This document shows positions 39,322 to 44,654 of a stretch of 44,654 nt of DNA, piece after piece (the stretch's first letter is position 1; every line of letters begins with the position of its first letter). The translations under genes were made by a program, and so were the position numbers. The notes below the pieces were generated by a model. The model was not told the origin of the DNA. It saw nothing but the letters and a program-made list of their open reading frames with translations, and made no database searches. The DNA lies in NCBI GenBank assembly GCA_009695005.1, contig SIBU01000007.1, forward strand, positions 1-44,654. The letters are read 5' to 3'. This stretch comes from Candidatus Tayloriibacteriota bacterium (lineage in GTDB: Bacteria > Patescibacteriota > Minisyncoccia > Phycocordibacterales > SIBU01).

Positions 39322-39531
39322 TTAATGCCAACCAAAATAAAAAGTTGGTAACGCACCACTAAACCGAGCAAAGATGAGCCCGCCCAGGAAAACTGCAACT
39401 ACCACAATCCCAACCATAGAGGTTAGAATCTCAAACCAATCTCGAACGGTAGCAGGTTTCGATTCAAAAAGCTCCTTGTTTGCTTTCTCAAAAAATTTAT
39501 TTACCTTTTCTTTTGTTTTCAGTTTTTGCAT
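39322..39531 (-). CDS. Small single-pass membrane protein
   Basis: A 69-residue protein: a basic N-terminus (MQKLKTKEKVNKFFEKANK), a linker, one membrane helix (MVGIVVVAVFLGGLIFARF, about 39-57) and a short aromatic tail. It is first in the leftward group of the element. The function is unknown. Confidence 0.55.
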   Translation of the reverse strand: MQKLKTKEKVNKFFEKANKELFESKPATVRDWFEILTSMVGIVVVAVFLGGLIFARFSGALPTFYFGWH

Positions 39532-39568
39532 ACAAAAAGCCCACTACCAGGTGAAGTCTTACGACTCC

Positions 39569-39632
39569 CATACAAGTTTCCCTGTATGACGCACGATACG
39601 CACCCTGATAATGGGTTTTTTGGTATCGTGCG
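39569..39632. other. Paired palindromes in the central regulatory gap
   Basis: CATACA/TGTATG (39569-39574 with 39583-39588) is followed by CGCACGATAC/GTATCGTGCG (39590-39599 with 39623-39632) around an inner ACCC/GGGT. The 286-bp gap 39532-39817 separates divergent gene groups and has no gene, so these may be operators, a terminator or a replication/transfer site. Confidence 0.5.
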
Positions 39633-39773
39633 ATTTTTCACCATGCCAGAGATTATTCCCTAGTTTAGGCTACTTGGCTTATTAAATTGTACCTAAACAT
39701 TACCACGGTATTTCTTGTTTTGAAAGGCTAGTAATTTAGCCCTACCTCCCATTTCACTTGTTCAGTTTTTGAT

Positions 39774-39802
39774 TGTAAAATCGACCCATAAAGAGTAGAT
39801 TT
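39774..39802 (+). promoter_or_regulatory. Probable promoter of the rightward gene group
   Basis: TTGTAA, a 17-bp spacer and TAGATT lie upstream of the gene at 39818, leaving a leader with an AGGGG Shine-Dalgarno-like site before the ATG. Confidence 0.45.
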
Positions 39803-39817
39803 AGGGGATAAATTAGT

Positions 39818-40528
39818 ATGAAAATTAAAATGAAAAAAACTAACAAAAACCTCGAACTTTTCTTTACAATATCCACAACCGAGGACTTTCAAAATAAAAT
39901 AGAAATCATAAGAAAAAAGTTTAATATGCCTTCCCGAGGATTTAAGAGCTTAGAAGAACTCATGAAGTGGTTGACCATCGATAAGGTTGGGACGATGCTA
40001 CAAAAACACCATGACGGTCTTCCTCTTGGAGAAGCGGACGATTATTCCGAAATTACAAACGCCTCTATACAAATTGCCGAACACTTTAAGCTACCGCTCA
40101 AGTTTGACGAGTTCATAAAAGATTATATTTTCTTCAATAAGATTATTTATACAAAGGGAAATGAGTTGTTCGGTTGTTTTTTGCTAGATGAGAGAAGCAA
40201 CCCATATAATTTCGAATTTCTATTCAGAAGAGTTTCTGAAAAATGGCCTGTACTAATTATTCATCCGCGCGCCTCCCAACGGGACGTGATTAGTTACATA
40301 AAGAAAATGTGGCGTTATTTTCCAAACCGTGAGATGCGACAAAAACGAATCAGGAAGAAGATTTATAAAGGACGGGACAGCAAGATTTATGAAAAACATC
40401 TTGAAAAGAAAGATGAGTATGTGATTGCGCGCGAACTTCGGGAGGAAGGTTTCCCATCGATTAACCCCGACCACATCAGAAAAATAATCGGCGTGGAAGG
40501 AAAAAGACGAAAGAATAAGAACTTTTAA
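39818..40528 (+). CDS. Basic protein of unknown function
   Basis: A 236-residue protein and the first of the rightward group in the integrative element. The N-terminal 130 residues are mixed alpha/beta. The C-terminal 70 are strongly basic and helical (NREMRQKRIRKKIYKGRDSK, then VIARELREEGFPSINPDHIR). The final stretch resembles a helix-turn-helix half (ELREEGFPSINPDHIRKIIG), so DNA binding is plausible. No family is recognised. Confidence 0.6.
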   Translation: MKIKMKKTNKNLELFFTISTTEDFQNKIEIIRKKFNMPSRGFKSLEELMKWLTIDKVGTMLQKHHDGLPLGEADDYSEITNASIQIAEHFKLPLKFDEFIKDYIFFNKIIYTKGNELFGCFLLDERSNPYNFEFLFRRVSEKWPVLIIHPRASQRDVISYIKKMWRYFPNREMRQKRIRKKIYKGRDSKIYEKHLEKKDEYVIARELREEGFPSINPDHIRKIIGVEGKRRKNKNF

Positions 40529-40607
40529 TGAGCCGCAAATAGAGTAGTTTTTTAAACGCTCGTTTCTCTTTAGACTGCAATCATCAAGATTGTGGTTTTT
40601 CATTTTG

Positions 40608-40871
40608 ATGAATATGACAATAGAAAGCCTAAACAATAGTGATTTTTTCAGTACGGCAGACCTCGCTTTGGCGGCTGGCATTTCCCTTTCCTATCATCTC
40701 GAGGCAATAGATAAAAAGAATCTACGTAAAGCATATTTTCTGTTTCGGCGTGAAACTGGCTTAGATAAGTTAGTTCAGGCGTTTTGGGCACATGAGCTAA
40801 AGGTCGACCCCCTGCTTTACTTCAATGCCCTGAAGGAAATTAAGACCCGTTTGTACCAACAGGCGGAGTAG
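40608..40871 (+). CDS. DUF5659-like small protein
   Basis: About 87 residues from the ATG at 40608 (MNMTIESLNNSDFFSTADLA); starts at 40590 and 40614 are also open. The pattern FSTADLALAAGISL, then LRKAYFLFRRETGLDKLVQA, then VDPLLYFNALKEIKTRLY resembles a small uncharacterised family common in CPR mobile elements. It may interact with the recombinase or DNA, but there is no direct evidence. Confidence 0.65.
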   Translation: MNMTIESLNNSDFFSTADLALAAGISLSYHLEAIDKKNLRKAYFLFRRETGLDKLVQAFWAHELKVDPLLYFNALKEIKTRLYQQAE

Positions 40872-40878
40872 TTTTGCT

Positions 40879-41055
40879 ATGCAGATTTCGGACCAACATT
40901 TGGACGAGTTCATTGAACTGTACCGAAAAAACCTTGGTATAACCATTGACCGCGCCACCGCACTGGAAAAAGGAATGAAATTGGTCCGACTCATGCAAAT
41001 CACTTATCAATCACCTATTCAAAAAGAATATGAGAAGCATACAAAGACGATTTAA
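40879..41055 (+). CDS. Very small protein of unknown function
   Basis: A 58-residue frame starting with ATG 7 nt after the previous stop codon: MQISDQHLDEFIELYRKNLG, then ALEKGMKLVRLMQITYQSPI. It is helical and amphipathic, and its length and tight packing between neighbours support it as a real gene. I recognise a similar short protein beside DUF5659-like genes in CPR elements, but no function. Confidence 0.6.
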   Translation: MQISDQHLDEFIELYRKNLGITIDRATALEKGMKLVRLMQITYQSPIQKEYEKHTKTI

Positions 41056-41287
41056 TAATTTTCAGTCAAAGAATCCGAAAATGAGCAGTTACATAAACTT
41101 TGCGAAGGCTGTGAAGGTCCAAAGATTTACCAGAGAAATAATTGCCCGTTGGTTCAATAAATTGGTAGAAAGAGACGACTATGACAGGGGGGACAAAAGG
41201 AGCATTCTTGCCCGTCTCACAGAATTATCAAACCCTATTGAGGACAACGATAAACAAGCCCAAACGGCATCGCCATTACAAGATTAA
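41030..41287 (+). CDS. Small protein of unknown function
   Basis: An 85-residue frame overlapping the end of the preceding small gene. An ATG at 41081 (MSSYINFAKAVKVQRFTREI) is the alternative start and avoids the overlap. The central part, IIARWFNKLVERDDYDRGDK, is helical and charged, and a similar small gene often sits at this place in CPR elements. No function is known. Confidence 0.6.
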   Translation: MRSIQRRFNNFQSKNPKMSSYINFAKAVKVQRFTREIIARWFNKLVERDDYDRGDKRSILARLTELSNPIEDNDKQAQTASPLQD

Positions 41288-41297
41288 CGCCTGACAA

Positions 41298-41639
41298 GTG
41301 ATTATTACAATGAAAATTAAACTAGACGAGATTGAGTTGAAAATCAAAATTTTAGAGGACAAAAAAACGAAGGCGATAATTGGGCTTGATTTTGGGGATT
41401 TTGTAATCAGAGGTTTTCGGATAACAGAATCAAAGTTCCCCAACATGAACGGGGAAATGTTGTGGTTCATGCCCCCCTCTTATTTAGGAGGGGGAAGATA
41501 CCACCCGATATTTTTTCTGCCAGATAAAGAGCTGTGGCAAAAACTGGAAAAACGAGTGTGGATTGAGTACAAAGGGGCATTGAACACCCAACACAAAAAG
41601 AAGTATGGACTTAAAGACGGTGAATGGGAGGGCCTATAG
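41298..41639 (+). CDS. Small protein of unknown function
   Basis: A 113-residue protein (start at 41298 or 41310). After a charged N-terminal helix it has strands GFRITESKFPNMNGEMLWFM and PPSYLGGGRYHPIFFLPDKE, a compact aromatic/glycine core. No catalytic motif is evident. It is the last of four closely packed small genes before an AT-rich gap. Confidence 0.6.
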   Translation: MIITMKIKLDEIELKIKILEDKKTKAIIGLDFGDFVIRGFRITESKFPNMNGEMLWFMPPSYLGGGRYHPIFFLPDKELWQKLEKRVWIEYKGALNTQHKKKYGLKDGEWEGL

Positions 41640-41648
41640 TTAATTATA

Positions 41649-41731
41649 TATAGTTAACAATATAGAATAACTTAATGATAGTTAACTCTTATGTAACATA
41701 ATAGATTTCCTATTAAGTAAGGTTAACTATA
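41649..41731. repeat. GTTAAC iteron-like repeats
   Basis: TATAGTTAAC (41649-41658), GATAGTTAAC (41677-41686) and the inverse GTTAACTATA (41722-41731) lie in the AT-rich gap 41640-41880, which has no gene. They could be protein-binding sites for regulation, excision or replication. Confidence 0.45.
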
Positions 41732-41880
41732 TGCTCCCCAAATAATAGAGAAATGAATTTACTATATTCAATTGTGTTCCCATAATTTCCAACACCGTGC
41801 CTCTACAAATATCATAATTTTTAAGAATTTGAGAAATTAAAAGCACCTGAATCTCTAATGATTTCGGCCAATTAGAACTT

Positions 41881-42474
41881 ATGGCAAAACAAGAAGCAGA
41901 ATGGAGTAATAGATTGGGAATTTTTTGGCTAAAAAAGCACGGCTATCTTGATGGTGGTTGGCGGTTTGGAGGTATTAAATGGGCTTATGGCGGCAACAAA
42001 AGCAGTATTAGTTTTACCGTTTGTACCAATGAAGAAACAGGCGACAATATCACATTGCAGTATAGGCACACAAATCATGCGACGGAAGAAAAGGAAAGTA
42101 TGGATTATAAGGTGGAACTCACTGCTACCCCCTGCAATTATGGCAGTAAGCGATACTGGTTTATCTGCCCGTTAAGCAAGAACGGAAAGTATTGTGGGCG
42201 GCGGGTGGGGGTACTTTTCAGTATTGGCAAATGGTTCGGTTGCCGACATTGCGGGAACGTTGCCTATACCTCTCAAATGCAGGGTGGAAGAAATAAGGGT
42301 TTTATATCCATCCCTGATATAGAACGGGCGGAAAAGGAAGTAAAGCGATATTATTACAAAGGCAGGCCAACAAGAAAATACAGGCGACTAATGAGGCTAA
42401 ATAAGAGATTAGAGATGGGTTGGATAATGATGGCGTCAAAGTTTGATAAGAGTTTTGGTAACCATAAAAAATGA
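41881..42474 (+). CDS. Zinc-ribbon protein of mobile elements
   Basis: A 197-residue protein. The N-terminus is AEWSNRLGIFWLKKHGYLDG. A beta-rich middle leads to two Cys pairs, in KRYWFICPLSKNGKYCGRRV and GKWFGCRHCGNVAYTSQMQG, which form a likely zinc site. The C-terminus is a basic helical tail (KYRRLMRLNKRLEM). I associate it with recombinase-bearing elements of CPR genomes. DNA binding is likely and the role unknown. Confidence 0.65.
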   Translation: MAKQEAEWSNRLGIFWLKKHGYLDGGWRFGGIKWAYGGNKSSISFTVCTNEETGDNITLQYRHTNHATEEKESMDYKVELTATPCNYGSKRYWFICPLSKNGKYCGRRVGVLFSIGKWFGCRHCGNVAYTSQMQGGRNKGFISIPDIERAEKEVKRYYYKGRPTRKYRRLMRLNKRLEMGWIMMASKFDKSFGNHKK

Positions 42475-42618
42475 TGTATAATACTTGTGTTGTCCCGCCT
42501 GCCAGTATTCCGAGGAGTTTTTTATTGCCTTGCTACCCTAAAGGGGCGGTCTGCCAGCAAGGCTACTCTTCGGAGCAAGCGGGTTGGGACAACCAGACCG
42601 TCCCTTTAGGGTTTTTAT
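42475..42618 (+). promoter_or_regulatory. Promoter and structured leader of the recombinase gene
   Basis: TGTATAAT (42475-42482) predicts a start near 42489 and a leader of about 130 nt. Three nested stems are visible: TTGTCCC/GGGACAA (42490-42496 with 42586-42592), CCGAGGAG/CTCTTCGG (about 42510-42517 with 42567-42574) and GCCTTGCT/AGCAAGGC (42527-42534 with 42556-42563). The apical loop (42536-42553) is complementary to 42594-42611, just before TTTTTATATG. That allows either a pseudoknot or a terminator-like fold. Confidence 0.65.
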
Positions 42619-44247
42619 ATGAATAAAGAAAACGAAAAAATTAAATATTTTCTCTACGTTCGCAAATCAAGCGAGGGAGAAGAAAGACAGGTCCAATCAA
42701 TTCCCGACCAGACAGACCGCTTGACCAAACTCGCGGAGGAAATGAAGTTTGAAATTGTAGAAATACTCCCTGAATCAAAATCGGCCAAGAATCCAAATAA
42801 CCGACCCGTGTTTGATAAAATGCTTGAACGCATTGAGAACGGTGAAGCAGACGGTATCCTCTGCTGGGAAATCAATCGCCTTTCGCGCAATCCCGTTGAT
42901 AGTGGAAAAATACAGTGGCTACTTCAACAGAGCGTCATTAAAATCATACGGACTATAAACCGCGAATACAGACCAGATGATAATGCCCTGCTCTTGAGTG
43001 TTGAGAGCGGGTCAGCTAATCAATTTATTTTGGACTTAAAGAAAGGAGTAAAGCGAGGTATTGATAGCAAACTAGTGAAAGGTATGGCTCCTATACTAGC
43101 TCCACTTGGCTACCTAAACACTAAAACAGAAACACGGGGCGAAAACTACATTGTAAAAGACCCAGAACGCTTCCCTATCATCCGCAAGATGTGGGACCTT
43201 ATGCTTTCTGGAAACTATACCCCTCCCAAGATACGCGACATTGCGAATGACGAATGGGGTTTACGGACACGCAAGACGAAACGTAAAGGAGGAAAACCAA
43301 TCTCCCGAAGCACTATTTATCGCATCTTCACCGACCCTTTCTATGTTGGACTTTTTGAATATGGTGGCAGAACCCATCAAGGCACACACGAACCGATGGT
43401 TACATTTGAGGAATATGACAGAGTACAAATTATGCTCGGAAGAGAAGGCAAACCACGCCCTAAAACGCATCATTTTGCTTTTACAGGCATGATTCGGTGC
43501 GGAGAGTGTGGATGTGCTATTACCGCCATTGAAAAGCCAAAAATCATTAAAGCGACAGGAAAACTGAAAAACTTTACTTACTATTTCTGTACTCGTAAGA
43601 AAAATGGAGTGCCCTGTTCGCAAAATAAATACCTTTCATCCGAGATGCTGGAAGAACAGATTGAATCCGAACTCGGCAACATCACTATTTTGCCAGAATT
43701 CAAAGATTGGGCATTAACAATCTTGCGGGAAAACAATGATAACGAAATTACAGAGCGAACGGCCGTGTACGAAAACCAACACAAAACTTTGACTGCTACG
43801 CAACGGCAATTAGATGCACTCACAAAAATGCGCTACAGTGAGCTCATAAGCGATGAGGAGTTTGTAAAAGAGCGTAAGAGCCTACAAAACCAAATTGCGG
43901 TCCTCACAGAGCGTGTGCGGTCAACAGAAGTACGCGCCGTCAACTGGCTTGAACTTACAGAAAAGACTTTTGAGTTTGCTTGCCACGCGCGGGAGGCATT
44001 TGTGAGCGGCGACCTCGATACTAAAAAAGAGATACTGTCGGCACTTGGTCAGAACTACACGCTCAAGGACCGAAAACTCGTTATCTTGCCTAACGAATGG
44101 CTAAAACCCATCATTGAACGCTATCCTGCGATGGAAAAAGAATATAATCGGTTAGAACTGACGAAATACAAAGACCCACAAAGACGAAAGGAGGCTTTCG
44201 CCTCCTTAAGTCCCATCTTGCGCGGCTGGCCGGATTTGAACCGGTGA
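42619..44247 (+). CDS. Large serine recombinase (integrase)
   Basis: A 542-residue site-specific recombinase. The N-terminal resolvase domain has FLYVRKSSEGEERQVQSIPD with catalytic serine S17, and ILCWEINRLSRNPVDSGKIQ with the conserved arginines. The recombinase domain follows (about 160-290; GYLNTKTETR, then YRIFTDPFYVGLFEY), then a zinc ribbon (IRCGECGCAITAIEK and YYFCTRKKNGVPC) and a C-terminal coiled coil. It should integrate and excise the element. The last codons (RGWPDLNR) and the TGA stop are supplied by the tRNA-Asp gene, so integration fixes its C-terminus. A hairpin AAGGAGGC/GCCTCCTT (44188-44207) lies in its 3' end. Confidence 0.95.
   Translation: MNKENEKIKYFLYVRKSSEGEERQVQSIPDQTDRLTKLAEEMKFEIVEILPESKSAKNPNNRPVFDKMLERIENGEADGILCWEINRLSRNPVDSGKIQWLLQQSVIKIIRTINREYRPDDNALLLSVESGSANQFILDLKKGVKRGIDSKLVKGMAPILAPLGYLNTKTETRGENYIVKDPERFPIIRKMWDLMLSGNYTPPKIRDIANDEWGLRTRKTKRKGGKPISRSTIYRIFTDPFYVGLFEYGGRTHQGTHEPMVTFEEYDRVQIMLGREGKPRPKTHHFAFTGMIRCGECGCAITAIEKPKIIKATGKLKNFTYYFCTRKKNGVPCSQNKYLSSEMLEEQIESELGNITILPEFKDWALTILRENNDNEITERTAVYENQHKTLTATQRQLDALTKMRYSELISDEEFVKERKSLQNQIAVLTERVRSTEVRAVNWLELTEKTFEFACHAREAFVSGDLDTKKEILSALGQNYTLKDRKLVILPNEWLKPIIERYPAMEKEYNRLELTKYKDPQRRKEAFASLSPILRGWPDLNR
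44219..44234 (+). repeat. Putative right attachment repeat in the tRNA 3' end
   Basis: Identical to 36137-36152. It covers the tRNA-Asp acceptor 3' strand and part of the T-arm, a classic integration target. Confidence 0.6.
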
Positions 44248-44570
44248 CCTCTCCCGTGCACTTATCCAATATTTTCATAAAGGCGTGGACTATATCTTCA
44301 CCATAGGAGTGTGAGCCTTATGCCGACTTGTAAGTCGGCATAAGTGTTCACTTTGTTCCCTTAGGTGCTCTGGTATCTAGTCTCTACGGCGCCCCTTCTC
44401 TTTACTCATTTATTATGAAAGTAAAATTGTGGAAGGGTTCCCTCGGTATTCGCATATTCGTCTCAAACGAACTTAGCCTTCACCGATATCCCAGAGAGTT
44501 TCAAACTGCCATTTCGACAGAAAGCTGCATATCTACAGGGGAGCGCTCTAACCAGCTGAGCTACAGCCGC
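44221..44570 (-). tRNA. tRNA-Asp (GTC), split by a group I intron
   Basis: Exon 1 (44570 down to 44535) begins GCGGCTGTAGCTCAGC and ends at CTCCCCTGT. Exon 2 (44258 down to 44221) begins CACGGGAG and ends with acceptor CAGCCGC plus G73. Joined, the anticodon stem is CTCCC/GGGAG with loop CTGTCAC, anticodon GTC, which with G73 identifies Asp. The acceptor stem pairs perfectly; the T-stem has one A-C mismatch at its base. CCA is not encoded. Confidence 0.9.
44259..44534 (-). ncRNA. Self-splicing group I intron in tRNA-Asp
   Basis: A 276-nt intron inserted between U35 and C36 of the anticodon. Exon end CTGT pairs with intron GCAG across a 6-nt loop, giving P1 with the required U-G at the 5' splice site. 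The intron ends in G. Conserved core segments are visible: GAGACTAGATACC (P7 5' side) and GAAGATATAGTCC (P7 3' side). There is a perfect hairpin ATGCCGACTT/AAGTCGGCAT. No homing endonuclease is encoded. Confidence 0.9.
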
Positions 44571-44654
44571 AAACTCATATATTTCTCGAAAACAGACTTT
44601 TTTCGTTGTAAAAAAAGACCGGCCTCTAGAATACGACTATTATACATAAAATCA

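Larger units (their letters stand above)
36137..44234. mobile_element. Putative 8.1-kb integrative element in tRNA-Asp
   Basis: The 16-bp sequence TGCGCGGCTGGCCGGA occurs at 36137-36152 and 44219-44234 in the same orientation; the right copy is the 3' end of the tRNA-Asp gene. A large serine recombinase abuts the right copy. Enclosed are a Panacea-type pair, an HD hydrolase, small unknown proteins and zinc-ribbon proteins. Genes to 39531 run leftward and those from 39818 run rightward, from a central regulatory gap. The left boundary is inferred from the repeat only. Confidence 0.6.

Noticed and set aside
44221-44570. Reading the split tRNA as tRNA-Tyr or tRNA-Val
   Set aside because: The unspliced 5' part shows CTGTA, but Tyr tRNAs have a long variable arm, absent here. 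Splicing after the U of the P1 U-G pair gives loop CTGTCAC and G73, which is Asp.
1-44654. CRISPR array or cas genes
   Set aside because: No regularly spaced short direct repeats and no Cas-like proteins were seen.

Overview
The window reads as a chromosomal segment of a Candidate Phyla Radiation (Patescibacteria) bacterium, most likely of the Parcubacteria/Nomurabacteria kind. This is inferred from the A+T-rich sequence, many small or family-less membrane proteins, a tRNA with a group I intron, a shortened release factor 2, repeated serine-recombinase traces, and promoters placed so close to start codons that many messages look leaderless. TAA, TAG and TGA are all used as ordinary stops, so the genetic code appears standard.

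Region 1 (1-6.7 kb) is an accessory cassette. A small XRE regulator heads a tight run of a free-standing NRPS-type adenylation protein, an FAD/NAD(P)-binding oxidoreductase, a kanamycin-nucleotidyltransferase-like protein and an aminoglycoside-phosphotransferase-like kinase. It is bracketed by an 81-bp inverted repeat and a 39-bp direct repeat. A heavily self-complementary 280-bp element and a decayed serine recombinase lie beside it. It looks like a horizontally acquired amino-acid-activating and tailoring cluster, unusual for such a reduced genome.

Region 2 (6.7-12.6 kb) is a patchwork of single genes: an ABC exporter, a GC-richer receiver-domain protein, a histidine phosphatase, a HAD protein with an in-frame TAG, a zinc-ribbon protein and a GNAT acetyltransferase, with relics between them. 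Region 3 (12.6-19.2 kb) is a same-strand run of exported or membrane-anchored proteins, including a MEMO-CapA fusion and a DUF5666-like protein.

Region 4 (19.1-35.9 kb, minus strand) is mostly core genes: an exonuclease, pyrG, ftsX-ftsE, prfB, a copper-handling operon (csoR-copA-HMA/DsbD_2-cupredoxin) with a clear CsoR operator, two tRNA-Thr genes around a Nudix gene, an inositol-monophosphatase-type enzyme, a HEAT-repeat-like protein, purD and DUF1697. Here a membrane-anchored LVIVD beta-propeller gene sits at the 5' end of prfB, and an exact 88-bp duplication gives both proteins the same N-terminal helix. Four degenerate copies of an intergenic repeat lie between 32.4 and 36.4 kb.

Region 5 (36.1-44.2 kb) is a probable integrative element in the 3' end of a tRNA-Asp gene. 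A 16-bp copy of the tRNA end marks the far boundary. Minus-strand genes include a Panacea (DUF4065) antitoxin-like pair and an HD hydrolase preceded by a candidate structured small RNA. Plus-strand genes run to a large serine recombinase whose leader folds into nested hairpins with a possible pseudoknot. The recombinase reading frame ends inside the tRNA, and the tRNA itself is split by a 276-nt group I intron.
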